The position numbers and the translations under genes are program-made. Shown piece after piece: positions 42,052-50,982 of a DNA stretch of 64,000 bases (position 1 is the first letter of the stretch; each line of letters begins with the position of its first letter). Source of the stretch: JAGWRI01 sp963728785 (GTDB lineage: Bacteria; Gemmatimonadota; Gemmatimonadetes; Gemmatimonadales; Gemmatimonadaceae). The notes under the pieces are model-generated. The model was not told the origin of the DNA and ran no database searches. It saw only the letters and a list, made by a program, of their open reading frames with translations. The stretch lies in NCBI GenBank assembly GCA_963728785.1, contig CAVSKV010000002.1, positions 930,001 to 994,000 on the forward strand, given 5' to 3'.

Positions 42052-43614
42052 TCACTGATCGGTCGCCCGGACGACCATCGCGGGCGCGCTTGCGTTGCCC
42101 ACGCGATCCACCGCAATCAGACTCACTGCGTCGGCGTTTCGCCCGTTGCCAGCCAACGTGAACTCGCGCGCCGAGCCCGGCAGGATGGCGCTCCGCCACG
42201 CGCCGTTCACGCGCGCCTGCACCACCCACTGCCACGGCCTCCGCTTGCCCCCGGGCGTCAGGTGTGCCACCAGGGCTCCAGTCCGCGGGGCGGTCGCAAC
42301 GTCCACCGCGGGGCGTGGGAGCGCAACGTCGCCCAACCAGGGAAACTCGGGCACTAGTGCCGGCTCCGCGTACGGACCGGTCAGCAGCCGCTCATCGAGG
42401 CTGTCCGGATTGCTCATCAGTGTCGTCATGCTGAACAAGATGTCGCCCGTAGCGCCGGGTTCGTCGCGCGTGAGCCGGATCTGATCGAGGATTTCCGCCG
42501 CCGGCCACACCTCACTTCCGCCGGCCGTGCCCGCCACGCGCGCCGCATAGTTGCCCGCCCATAAATTGCGGCTCTTGGTGTTCTGATCCACCCACCAGGC
42601 GAGCAGGTCGGCATAGCTCTGCTCCGGCCGCGCGATGGGCCAATAGAGTTGCGGCGCCAGATAGTCCACCCATCCCTCGGCGAGCCACTTGCGCGAGTCG
42701 GTGAACAACTTGGCGTATGCATCGAACCCCTGCACGCCCGGCGGATTCGCTGGGCGCCAGATCCCGAACGGACTGATGCCCACCTTCACCCACCGTTTTT
42801 CGCGTTTGACCGCGGCGTATAACTGTTCTACGAACAGATCGACGTTGTGCCGGCGCCAGTCGTCGCGGTCGAGCGAGCCGCCGCGGGCCCGATAGGCCCG
42901 GAAGGTGGCTGCGTCGGGAAACGGCACTTCCTTGCCACGCGTGATCACCGGGTACGGATAGAACGTGTCGTCGATGTGCACGCCGTCGACGTCGTAGCGC
43001 TTCACGACGTCGAGGATCACGCGCATCGCCTGCTGGCGTGCCCGGGCGCTGCCGGGATCCATCCACAGGTAACGTCCGTAATGCTGAACGGTGCCTGGAT
43101 CGGTACGGCTGAAGTGGTTGCGCGCCGCAGTCCCGCCATCTCCGGGGTAGCGAGCGCGGAAAGGATTGAACCAGGCGTGAAGTTCGAGCCCGCGCGCGTG
43201 CGCCGCCTGCACCGCAAAGGCGAGCGGGTCCCAGAGCGGGTCGGGGGCCTGCCCCATGCGGCCGGTGAGGAACGACGACCACGGTTCGAGCTTCGAGGCA
43301 TACACCGCGTCGGCCGATGGCCGCACCTGAAAGATCACGGCGTTGAGGTGCAGCGCCGCCGCGCGGTCGAAGATCGCCGTCAGCTCGGCCTGTTGCTGCG
43401 CCGTGGAAAGCCCCGGCGCGGAGGGCCAGTCGATGTTGCCCACCGTCGCCACCCATACGCCTCGGAATTCGCGCGCCACCGCCGGCGGCACCACCGCCGT
43501 CGTGGCCACCCACTCGCTGCCGTCGGCCGGCGGGCCGGCCGGCCGCTGCCCGGCCACCGGCTGGGCAGCGACCAGTGCCCCGATGATGATCGCGACGGCG
43601 CGCATTCTTCGCAT
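42052..43614 (-). CDS. GH10-like secreted hydrolase (DUF187/GHL10)
   Basis: The 520-residue protein has a signal peptide (VAIIIGALVAAQPVAG) and a TIM-barrel-like domain with FRGVWVATVGNIDWPS, LNAVIFQVRPSADA, ELHAWFNPFRARYPG and VDGVHIDDTFYPYPV, which match the glycoside-hydrolase-like YngK/GHL10 group. A C-terminal beta domain of about 90 residues follows. It probably acts on an extracellular or periplasmic polysaccharide. Substrate unknown. It stands alone between a DinB gene and a divergent hypothetical gene. Confidence 0.88.
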   Translation of the reverse strand: MRRMRAVAIIIGALVAAQPVAGQRPAGPPADGSEWVATTAVVPPAVAREFRGVWVATVGNIDWPSAPGLSTAQQQAELTAIFDRAAALHLNAVIFQVRPSADAVYASKLEPWSSFLTGRMGQAPDPLWDPLAFAVQAAHARGLELHAWFNPFRARYPGDGGTAARNHFSRTDPGTVQHYGRYLWMDPGSARARQQAMRVILDVVKRYDVDGVHIDDTFYPYPVITRGKEVPFPDAATFRAYRARGGSLDRDDWRRHNVDLFVEQLYAAVKREKRWVKVGISPFGIWRPANPPGVQGFDAYAKLFTDSRKWLAEGWVDYLAPQLYWPIARPEQSYADLLAWWVDQNTKSRNLWAGNYAARVAGTAGGSEVWPAAEILDQIRLTRDEPGATGDILFSMTTLMSNPDSLDERLLTGPYAEPALVPEFPWLGDVALPRPAVDVATAPRTGALVAHLTPGGKRRPWQWVVQARVNGAWRSAILPGSAREFTLAGNGRNADAVSLIAVDRVGNASAPAMVVRATDQ

Positions 43615-43725
43615 GCGTTCAACCTAATGCTCCGCCGACGGCTGTCATCGCGCGCGGTCCCGGACTAGGTTCATGCAAAGCGGCGGAGTAATGTTCACCA
43701 ATTCCGCGACTGTGCGACCACGGAC

Positions 43726-44127
43726 ATGGCCAGACAACGTCCCAAGTCAACGAAGAGGCGAAGCGTCAAGCGGACCCCGCCCAAGGGCCCCGGCTCGGCG
43801 TACTACGTGCAACCCGGCAAGCGCGGCGCGATGATTGTGCTGCGCAAGGCGTGCGGCAACCGCGCCACGCCGAAGGTGTGCGGCGTGATGCCGAGCCGGG
43901 TCCATGCCACGGCGCTCGTTCAGCAGCTGGAGCGTGCCGAATCGGCGGTGAACGACCTGTTCTACGAGGCCACCGACGACGGCATCGAGGCGCTCGAGGC
44001 TGTGCTCGCCGCGTGCCGTGACGCCGTGCTCAAGAAACTCCTCGTGTCGGCCGCACGCGCCGAGAAAATGCAGCGCGCCAACGACTCCGGCCAGGCCGCC
44101 GAACTGCCGACCGAGCAGGCCCCCTAG
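43726..44127 (+). CDS. Basic hypothetical protein
   Basis: The 133-residue protein has a very basic N-terminus (RQRPKSTKRRSVKRTPPKG) that could bind nucleic acid, a short beta segment (GAMIVLRKACGNRATP) and a helical rest (ALVQQLERAESAVNDLFYEA). No family recognised. The TAG stop (44125-44127) lies inside the 6-bp target-site duplication of the IS481 insertion immediately downstream, so the reading frame itself was not changed. Confidence 0.6.
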   Translation: MARQRPKSTKRRSVKRTPPKGPGSAYYVQPGKRGAMIVLRKACGNRATPKVCGVMPSRVHATALVQQLERAESAVNDLFYEATDDGIEALEAVLAACRDAVLKKLLVSAARAEKMQRANDSGQAAELPTEQAP

Positions 44128-44128
44128 C

Positions 44129-45160
44129 TGTAGATGATCAAGACGTTGTTCACAGGGTGGCGAGCTTCTGCCGGGGTGTTTGCCCGTTGATTCCCATGTG
44201 GGGACGGGCGGTGTTGTAGTAGCCGAGATAATGCCGGAGCGCGTGCGTGCGCGCCAGGCTGGTCCGATAGGCTTGGGCGTAGGCCCACTCCGCGAGCAGC
44301 GTGCGAATGAAGCGTTCGGCTTTGCCGTTCGTGCGGGGTGTGTACGGGCGGGTGCGCAGGTGCCGCACCTGATGCGCAGCGAGGACGGCCGCAAAGGGCC
44401 GCGAGCGATACACCGACCCGTTGTCGGTCATCACCCGGGAGATCTGGATACCGCGGCGCGCGAAATACCGGAGGGCGCGCTGCAGAAAGCCCGCCGTGGT
44501 GTGCTGCCGTTCGTCGGGCAGCACTTCGGCGTAGCTCAGCCGGGTACAATCGTCGATCGCCACGTGGACGGCTTCCCAGCCGATCCCGCGCACCCGCGTC
44601 GTGCGATCGCCGTGGATGCGATGGCCGACGCGGCCGATCTTCCCCAGCTTCTTGATGTCGAGGTGCAGGAGATCTCCCGCTGCCGGCCACTCATAGCGGT
44701 GGGCCGGGCGGGGCGGCTCGAGCCGGCTGAGGCGTTCCAGGCCAAGGCGGCGATGCTCCCGCACGACCGTGGCCACCGGGAGCCGGAGATCGCGGGCGGT
44801 GCGCAGCGAGCTCCAGCGTTGCCGGCGACGACGCGCGATCTGCCGCCGGTGCATCCGCCGCAGCCGCCTCGGCGAGCGCTGCGGCCGACTCGACCGATCC
44901 CGCAGCCCGTTCAGGCCCTCGGTCTCATAGCGTTGGATCCACTTCTGGACCGTTTGGCGCGAGACCTGGAATTCTCGCGCCAACTGGCTCTGATTTCCCT
45001 CGGGGAGCCCCGCCCGGGCGACAAGCTCGACTCGCCGCGCGTAACTCAAGCGTGCATTCTTGTGGGTGTTCACAGGTCCTCTGGCGGTTGCCGGTTGAGT
45101 GTCCAGACAACCCCAGCTTGGTGCTGCTACGACCTGTGAACAACCTCCTGATCAATTACA
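44129..45160 (-). mobile_element. IS481-family insertion sequence
   Basis: A complete 1032-bp element. Its ends are imperfect inverted repeats of about 28 bp: the left end begins TGTAGATGATCAAGACGTTG and the right end, read on the other strand, begins TGTAATTGATCAGGAGGTTG; both continue TTCACAGG. The flanks carry a perfect 6-bp target duplication, CCTAGC (44123-44128 and 45161-45166). It encodes one intact transposase. The intact ends and duplication suggest a fairly recent insertion. Confidence 0.95.
44150..45073 (-). CDS. IS481-family transposase
   Basis: The 307-residue transposase has an N-terminal helix-turn-helix (EGNQSQLAREFQVSRQTVQK), then a DDE catalytic domain with Asp139 (LLHLDIKKLG), Asp217 (VMTDNGSVY) and Glu253 (RTNGKAERF), the order and spacing of IS481/rve integrases. 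It should cut and rejoin the element's terminal repeats. No frameshift or internal stop is present, so the element is potentially active. Codon use is close to that of the host, giving no sign of a distant donor. Confidence 0.95.
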   Translation of the reverse strand: MNTHKNARLSYARRVELVARAGLPEGNQSQLAREFQVSRQTVQKWIQRYETEGLNGLRDRSSRPQRSPRRLRRMHRRQIARRRRQRWSSLRTARDLRLPVATVVREHRRLGLERLSRLEPPRPAHRYEWPAAGDLLHLDIKKLGKIGRVGHRIHGDRTTRVRGIGWEAVHVAIDDCTRLSYAEVLPDERQHTTAGFLQRALRYFARRGIQISRVMTDNGSVYRSRPFAAVLAAHQVRHLRTRPYTPRTNGKAERFIRTLLAEWAYAQAYRTSLARTHALRHYLGYYNTARPHMGINGQTPRQKLATL

Positions 45161-45171
45161 CCTAGCGCACG

Positions 45172-46248
45172 TCAACTCACGGACGGCGGGCCAGCCGAGC
45201 CGGAGCGGCGATCCGGCGGTGGCGACGCAAATCCCGTGAAGTGGCCGGTGTGGTGCCAGGTGGCGGTGTCGTGCATCTCCGCTGTGTCCGTCTCCACTCG
45301 CTCGATCTCGCTCAGTCGCGCGATGTCGATGCTCTCGGACCCGTCGCTGGACCGCGGATTGTAGATGTTCACGAACTTCGCGCCCACCGCGATCTCGTCG
45401 GCCCGGTACGACGTGCGCGCATGCACCGTTTGTGCGAACGTCTCGTCGATGGCGCTCAGCAGGATCAGGAACTCCGCTTCACACACCTCGAAATCAGACT
45501 GGGTGAACCCCCATAGCGGACTCGACTCGTCGATCGGGTGCACCACCGTCCACGCCAGCGGAAAGAACACCACGTGCGTGCGCTCCAGCTTGAGTTGATC
45601 GTACACCCGCTGCCGTGCGCCCTGGCGCTCTTCGATGCGGCTGAATAGCACCTTCGCGTCGAGTTCGATGAGCTGGTTGGAACGACCGTTCACGAGGCGG
45701 AACATGAAGCCCGTACGGCCGCGGTACGGCGCCACCACCGCGCGCGTGCTGAACAGCACACGCGCCGTAGGTCGGGCGAACCGCGCGAAGAGAACGCCGG
45801 TGCTGAGCGCGAACCCGAGCAGCCCGACGACCGTCTCCAGTGTCACCAGCACGTTTGCCGGAAGCCCCATCGGCACCACGTTGCCGTAGCCGATGGTCGC
45901 GAACGTATGCACGCTGAAGAAGAACGCCCGCAGGAACCCGCCACCCATCGTCGACGCCGCCGTTCCGGCCAGTCCCTCCGGCCCGCACGCCGTGTAGGCC
46001 ATTGCGAACAGCACGTTCACCACCAGATAGCCGCCTACGAGCAGCCCGATGAACTGCGGCCAGCTGAGCCCCAACAACGCATGGTACAGACTCAGCGACG
46101 ACAGCCGCGGCAGGCCGTTGCGCCGGACGTTGAACGATCCGTCGCGATTCAGCAGCCGCTGCGCGTTCGCCTGCCCGACGACGGTGCCGAACCCTAGATC
46201 TTTCGGCTCCTCCGCCGCCGGCGCAGGACGAGGCTCGACCGTCGTCAT
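45172..46248 (-). CDS. KirBac-type inward-rectifier K+ channel
   Basis: The 358-residue protein has a short slide helix, two membrane helices and the pore loop with selectivity filter FATIGYGNVVP near residues 116-126. A large cytoplasmic immunoglobulin-like domain follows (residues about 165-330: VLFSRIEERQGARQRVYD, HPIDESSPLWGFTQSDFEV), as in KirBac1.1. It passes K+ across the inner membrane, gated by its cytoplasmic domain. The stop lies only 12 bases from the IS element. Confidence 0.93.
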   Translation of the reverse strand: MTTVEPRPAPAAEEPKDLGFGTVVGQANAQRLLNRDGSFNVRRNGLPRLSSLSLYHALLGLSWPQFIGLLVGGYLVVNVLFAMAYTACGPEGLAGTAASTMGGGFLRAFFFSVHTFATIGYGNVVPMGLPANVLVTLETVVGLLGFALSTGVLFARFARPTARVLFSTRAVVAPYRGRTGFMFRLVNGRSNQLIELDAKVLFSRIEERQGARQRVYDQLKLERTHVVFFPLAWTVVHPIDESSPLWGFTQSDFEVCEAEFLILLSAIDETFAQTVHARTSYRADEIAVGAKFVNIYNPRSSDGSESIDIARLSEIERVETDTAEMHDTATWHHTGHFTGFASPPPDRRSGSAGPPSVS

Positions 46249-46270
46249 GGATCCAGATTTGGCGCCGTGA

Positions 46271-49200
46271 TCATCGGTCGCGCTCGTGCGTTGCCCCGCT
46301 GTCCTTGGAGGCGGCTAGGCTCGAGTCCACGCGTGCACGTTCTGCCTTGAGCGCCGCGTCCATCTTGAGCCGCGGGATGCCGTTCACCATCCAGTCCGGC
46401 GCAGCTGCGCCCTTGAGGTAGTGGTCGAAGAACTGCTGCATGCGCACGGCGTAGTCGCGCTGGTTCACCGGCTTGGCCAGCCCGTGGTTCTCGCCCACGT
46501 ACGTCAGCAGCATCACGTCCTTGCCTGCGCCGCGCAGATCGTTGAACCACGTGATGCCCTGGTTGAAGTCCACTGCACCGTCCTTGTCATCGGCGAGGAT
46601 GATGAGCGGCGTGGTCACGTCCTTGGTGTGGAAGGCCGGCGAATTGCGCACGTATGCGTCCCAGTTGTCGAGGAAACTCCCTTTGAACCGGCCCTGGCTG
46701 GCTTCGAAGATTTGCGCGTCGCCGATGCCGGCGTTCCAGTACACGGAACCGTCCATGCTCACCATATCGGTGAGCGGCGCGCCGGCGATCGCCGCGGCAA
46801 AGATGTGGGTCTGCGTAACCAGGAACGCCGTCTGATAGCCACCCCACGAGTGGCCGTGCAGCCCCACGTGCGCCGGATCGACAATGCCGGTCGCGATCGC
46901 TGCTTGCACCGCCGGTACTACGCACCACACCGCCGACATCCCCGGATCGTTCACGCGGTACACGATGTCGGGTTCCAGCACGGCGTATCCCCGGCTCGTG
47001 TACACGCTCACGTCGGGCGCCCGCGTGTCGCTCGGCACTGCGTACGCATGCAGCCCTTGTGACTCCCTCTCGTAGATCTCCACGAGCAACGGATATTTCT
47101 TGCCGGGTTCGTAGTTCGCCGGCAGGAATAGGGCGCCCTGCAGCTTGTCCCCCTTGGCGCTGGTGTAGTTGATCAGCCGGGAACCGGTCGACCACGCGAA
47201 CTCCCGCTGCTGGGGGTCGGCTTCGGTCAACCGGGTGCCCGCCGTGAGCGAAGCGTTGGCTACGTACCAGTCCGGATAGTCGCGGGCCGTCGACCGCGAA
47301 TACAACACGACGTCAGTGTCCTTCGCCTTCGTGAAGTTGAATGCGGCGTCGTCCCACATCAGTGGTCGGGCGCCGCCGCGCTCACCATCCACCAGCGACA
47401 GCCCCGCTTTCTTGGTCCACTCGCCATACGTCTGGACGTACATCGGCTTGCGGAGGTCGATGCCATCCTCGTCACGGTCCACCATCGCACGCCGCTGGTA
47501 GCGCACTTGTAACGTTCGGCCATCGCGCGTCAGGTTCGCCGCCGGCGCGCCGGTAGCCGACACTTTCCAGATATCCCAGCCGTCGGACAGCAGCACCCAG
47601 GCGCCATCGGACGACCAGCCGATCACCGGCTCCGGCGGCTGCACAAGGTTGTTGTGATCGTCCTCCACGTTCGCAAACGTCACCGGCATGCCCGCGGTCA
47701 GATTGCGGTCCTGCCCGGTCGTCATGTCGATCAGATGCCAATTGGCATCCATGCCCCAGAAGAGCAGGCGCCTGCCGTCGGCCGACGGCACCGCCCGCGT
47801 GATCACCTGTCTTGCGCGCTCGGCCCGGGCGCCCGTGCGGAGGTCGATCGTGTAGATGTCCACGAACGCCCGCCCGTGGATGCTCGCCTCCCACTGGTAC
47901 GGCTGCTCGTTCAACGCATACGCATAGTGATCGTGCGGCGCGATCGACACCTGGCGCACCGTGTCGTCGGCCAGCCGGATCACCTTGTCGTCAGCCAGGC
48001 GGTACTCGGCCAGATAGCTGAATCGCTTGTCGGACGCCTCTTCCACGATCTGCTGTGACTGCAGCCGCGGATCCTTCCAGTGCCAGAGGATCAACGAGGG
48101 CAGGTCCTCACCGGACGGCGGCCCGGTGTTCGGCTGATTCTGCGTCCCTCCCATGCCGGGGGCGGTCGGATGGATGAGCGATTGCATATCGTTGCCCCTG
48201 TCCGCACTGCGCGGCAGGGGTGCCGGCGCCGCTCGAAGACCAAAATACACCGTGCCCAGATCGTCAGACCAGGTGGGCCCGCGGTCCGGACTGATCGCCA
48301 TCCCCGCTGGTGCGTCAGCGCGGCCGGCCAGATCGAGCACCCACTTGTGTGGAGCACCGGAGCTGAAACCGCTGAACGCCACCACCGCCACGTTGGTGTC
48401 GCGGGCGGCACTGTCGGGCGTGACGCGAAGTACCGACAGCGCCTGAGTGCTGTCGGCCCAGGCCAGCGATCGATACGTCGCCCGAGCACCGTCGAGCACT
48501 CGCACCACGTCCGTGGTCAGGTCGCGCAACTGCACGCCGTCCCCCACGTGATCGACCGTTTCGATGGAGTACGCGAGATAACGCCCGTCGTGATCGAATG
48601 CCCACTCGCCTACGTTGCCGATGTTCACGATCGTCCTGTTCGCAAGGTCGTAGAGCAGCAGGTCCGAGGCAGCCACCCGCGCCGGGACCTCCCCGCCGCC
48701 GCGGCCCCCACGCCCACCCGCTGGCGTGGCCTCGCCCACACCTTCGCCCGCTGTCGCCTCGGCCAGCTTCGTATGCAGCGCCACCCAGTGGGGACGATCA
48801 CCCGCGAATGCGAAGCGTCGGATGTTGTCGAATTCCTGCTCCTTCCCGGTGGCCAGGTTAACCAGCGCTGCCTTCGTCGACGCCGGGCGCCGGGTGATCC
48901 GTGCCCGGTCGGCCTCGGCCTTTGTCGGCTGGATCATGAACATCGCCCATTTCGAATCCCCGGAAATCGTCACCGCACCCGAAGGTCCGCCCCGTCCACC
49001 TCCGCCTCCCGCACCGGCGTCACCTACCGGAAAGCGCCATTCGGTGGTGTCGCTCGTCGCGCGAATCACCACCACCGCGTCGCCGTCGTTGGGCGCGAGT
49101 TGGTACGCCAGCCACTTGCCGTTTGGCGAAACGGCCGGCCCGCGGATTGACTTCCAACCGCGCAAGTCGGCAATCGCCATCTGGCGTGTGCCTTGCGCGA

Positions 49201-49282
49201 ATGCCACGGCCGGCGCGATGAGCGCTGCGTAGATCACACTGGTGAGCAACGCGGCGGCGAAGAACGGGGTGCGGCGATTCAT
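46271..49282 (-). CDS. S9-family (prolyl oligopeptidase-type) peptidase
   Basis: The 1003-residue protein has a signal peptide (FFAAALLTSVIYAALIAPAV), an N-terminal beta-propeller region of about 600 residues with WD40-like strands, and a C-terminal alpha/beta-hydrolase domain. The catalytic triad is visible: Ser in GLHGHSWGGYQ (near residue 810), Asp in LADDKDGAVD (near 900) and His in VGENHGLAKP (near 932). A glycine-rich insert (GAGGGGGRGGPSGA) lies near residue 90. It should be a periplasmic or secreted serine peptidase. Gene order gives no substrate clue. Confidence 0.92.
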   Translation of the reverse strand: MNRRTPFFAAALLTSVIYAALIAPAVAFAQGTRQMAIADLRGWKSIRGPAVSPNGKWLAYQLAPNDGDAVVVIRATSDTTEWRFPVGDAGAGGGGGRGGPSGAVTISGDSKWAMFMIQPTKAEADRARITRRPASTKAALVNLATGKEQEFDNIRRFAFAGDRPHWVALHTKLAEATAGEGVGEATPAGGRGGRGGGEVPARVAASDLLLYDLANRTIVNIGNVGEWAFDHDGRYLAYSIETVDHVGDGVQLRDLTTDVVRVLDGARATYRSLAWADSTQALSVLRVTPDSAARDTNVAVVAFSGFSSGAPHKWVLDLAGRADAPAGMAISPDRGPTWSDDLGTVYFGLRAAPAPLPRSADRGNDMQSLIHPTAPGMGGTQNQPNTGPPSGEDLPSLILWHWKDPRLQSQQIVEEASDKRFSYLAEYRLADDKVIRLADDTVRQVSIAPHDHYAYALNEQPYQWEASIHGRAFVDIYTIDLRTGARAERARQVITRAVPSADGRRLLFWGMDANWHLIDMTTGQDRNLTAGMPVTFANVEDDHNNLVQPPEPVIGWSSDGAWVLLSDGWDIWKVSATGAPAANLTRDGRTLQVRYQRRAMVDRDEDGIDLRKPMYVQTYGEWTKKAGLSLVDGERGGARPLMWDDAAFNFTKAKDTDVVLYSRSTARDYPDWYVANASLTAGTRLTEADPQQREFAWSTGSRLINYTSAKGDKLQGALFLPANYEPGKKYPLLVEIYERESQGLHAYAVPSDTRAPDVSVYTSRGYAVLEPDIVYRVNDPGMSAVWCVVPAVQAAIATGIVDPAHVGLHGHSWGGYQTAFLVTQTHIFAAAIAGAPLTDMVSMDGSVYWNAGIGDAQIFEASQGRFKGSFLDNWDAYVRNSPAFHTKDVTTPLIILADDKDGAVDFNQGITWFNDLRGAGKDVMLLTYVGENHGLAKPVNQRDYAVRMQQFFDHYLKGAAAPDWMVNGIPRLKMDAALKAERARVDSSLAASKDSGATHERDR

Positions 49283-49433
49283 GGTGCGCCTCTGCGGTCA
49301 GGTTCTGCCGGTGGGTGAGTCGGCCGAATCTAGCACCGGTTAGCCCCGCGTACCACGAGTTGCGCGCCCCCGGCCACGCTTACTACCGCCTGCCGGGATC
49401 CCTAAGTTGAGGCGAAGGCTCGGGAGGTCAGGC

Positions 49434-49817
49434 ATGGTGCGAACTGTGGCGGGAATCGCGGTGGGGTGCGCAGTCGTCTTTGCGCTGAGCGCCATGGCGA
49501 ACGCCGTGGTATTCCACGGTGGGGTGCCGACGGGGCTCCCCGCCCTCCCATTGGCCGTGCTGCTGTTCGTGATGAACGGATTGGCCGCCACCGCGGGCGG
49601 GTACACAGCGGCGACCATCGCCCGCCAGCGTCCGCGCACCCATGGCCTGGCCGTGGGAGTTTCTTACGTGCTCATCGTCCAGTTGGCGCCACCGTGGCTG
49701 ACCAACGTTGCCGTGCCGGCCGGGGCTCATCCGCTCTGGTTCATGGCCGCCGGAATGGCCATCGTGCTCGCAGGAACAACCCTGGGCGCCGCTGCGCGCG
49801 AGCAGAGAGTTCGGTAA
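49434..49817 (+). CDS. Small four-helix membrane protein
   Basis: The 127-residue protein has four predicted helices (VRTVAGIAVGCAVVFALSAM, LPLAVLLFVMNGLAATAGG, GLAVGVSYVLIVQLAP and LWFMAAGMAIVLAGTTLGA) and little else. GGGAGG lies seven bases before ATG 49434. No family is recognised. It precedes the GntR-type regulator on the same strand by 96 bases, but a separate operator lies between them, so the two are probably not cotranscribed. Confidence 0.65.
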   Translation: MVRTVAGIAVGCAVVFALSAMANAVVFHGGVPTGLPALPLAVLLFVMNGLAATAGGYTAATIARQRPRTHGLAVGVSYVLIVQLAPPWLTNVAVPAGAHPLWFMAAGMAIVLAGTTLGAAAREQRVR

Positions 49818-49885
49818 GCCCCAGGAGGACTGGTCGTGCGCACGGGCAAGGGGTCGGTTAATGCAGCTCGAGGCGCCACTGTGAC

Positions 49886-49905
49886 CTAGTGATCTAGATC
49901 ACTAG
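49886..49905. promoter_or_regulatory. Perfect 20-bp palindromic operator
   Basis: CTAGTGATCTAGATCACTAG is a perfect palindrome ending eight bases before the GntR-type regulator's ATG. Its size and position suit an autoregulatory site for a dimeric winged-helix protein. There is no ribosome site between it and the ATG, so the transcript may be leaderless or the start may differ. Confidence 0.75.
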
Positions 49906-49913
49906 ATTTAATC

Positions 49914-50309
49914 ATGGACATCGAACTACTCCCTGGCGACCGCCGCCCCCTCTTCGTCCAAATAGCCGACGCGGTCCGCGCTGCCATCGCCCGTAATGAC
50001 TTCCGCCCCGGTGACTCATTGCCCCCAGTCCGCACGCTCGCCCGCAACATGGGAGTCCACGCCAACACTATCCTGCAAGCGTACCGCCAGTTGGCAGCCG
50101 ACGGTGCCGCACGAAGCCAGCGAGGGCGCGGCACCTTCGTCACCTCCCGACCGGTCGGCGACGCGGAACGTCGGGTCCTGGCTGATGAAGTGGCCGAGCG
50201 CGCCCGGTGCGACGCCTTCACTCACGGCCTCACGCTGCGCGACCTCTCGGCTGCACTCGATCGTGCCGAAGGGCGGGCCCGGGATCGCGGCGAACCCCGA
50301 CGCGACTAA
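49914..50309 (+). CDS. GntR-family (YtrA-type) transcription regulator
   Basis: The 131-residue protein has an N-terminal winged helix (PLFVQIADAVRAAIARNDF, GDSLPPVRTLARNMGVHANT, then RGRGTFVTSRP) and only a short C-terminal dimer helix, which fits the YtrA subfamily of GntR. These repress adjacent ABC transporter operons. No ABC transporter follows, so its targets may be elsewhere or itself. A perfect palindrome lies just before its start. Confidence 0.9.
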   Translation: MDIELLPGDRRPLFVQIADAVRAAIARNDFRPGDSLPPVRTLARNMGVHANTILQAYRQLAADGAARSQRGRGTFVTSRPVGDAERRVLADEVAERARCDAFTHGLTLRDLSAALDRAEGRARDRGEPRRD

Positions 50310-50403
50310 TGTCAACGACAACGCCCGCCCTTGCGCGGCCCCCGGCTTCGCATCGCCTCGGCCCCCGCCCCCGCCACCGCCACCGCAAGCCATTGGCGAA
50401 GGG

Positions 50404-50982
50404 TTAGGAATCCGTCAGAACATCGAGGTCTCCGCGAGTGTCCACGTCCGGCGGCATCGGAAACTTGAAGTCCACGTAGGCTACTCGCGCTTGATCCGCT
50501 TCCACCACCGATCGAGCTCCTCGATCGCCCGTCAGCGCCCGCAGCTCGGCAAGTACATCACTGGAAAAGAGCACTGGTAGTCCATGGCTTCCAGCATATC
50601 TTGGCGCCACTATAACAACATCACCACGACTGTATCGGTCTATTAGTGCCGGTATTACCGCCTCTTGTGTAATTGGTTGATCCCCCAAAGCAATCAGAAC
50701 TGCTGCGGCGCCAGGCGCGGCGGCAGCTACCCCGACCCGCAGGGACGAACTCATTCCTTCGTCGGGCCGAGGGTTGGTCACGATCTCTACGTCGAGACCC
50801 GCCAACGCCTGGCAAACGGCCGCTCCATCGTGACCCACCACGACGATCGTGCGTTCCGGTCCGGCAGCGAGAACGCGCTCGACGCTCAGCCGCACGAGGG
50901 GCTCCCCCCGCACGGGATGCACGAGCTTCTGCGAGCCGAACCGCCGCCCGGCGCCAGCGGCGAGTACGATAGCCGCGATCAC
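50404..50982 (-). CDS. MocA-like molybdenum-cofactor nucleotidyltransferase
   Basis: The 192-residue protein has the nucleotidyltransferase loop IVLAAGAGRRFGSQKLVHPV, NPRPDEGMSSSLRVG and ALGDQPITQEAVIPAL, matching MocA/MobA-related enzymes that add CMP or GMP to molybdopterin. It ends the three-gene leftward operon: the GTG start overlaps the XdhC stop by four bases. XdhC-MocA pairs mature molybdenum hydroxylases, although no hydroxylase gene is in the window. Confidence 0.88.
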   Translation of the reverse strand: MIAAIVLAAGAGRRFGSQKLVHPVRGEPLVRLSVERVLAAGPERTIVVVGHDGAAVCQALAGLDVEIVTNPRPDEGMSSSLRVGVAAAAPGAAAVLIALGDQPITQEAVIPALIDRYSRGDVVIVAPRYAGSHGLPVLFSSDVLAELRALTGDRGARSVVEADQARVAYVDFKFPMPPDVDTRGDLDVLTDS

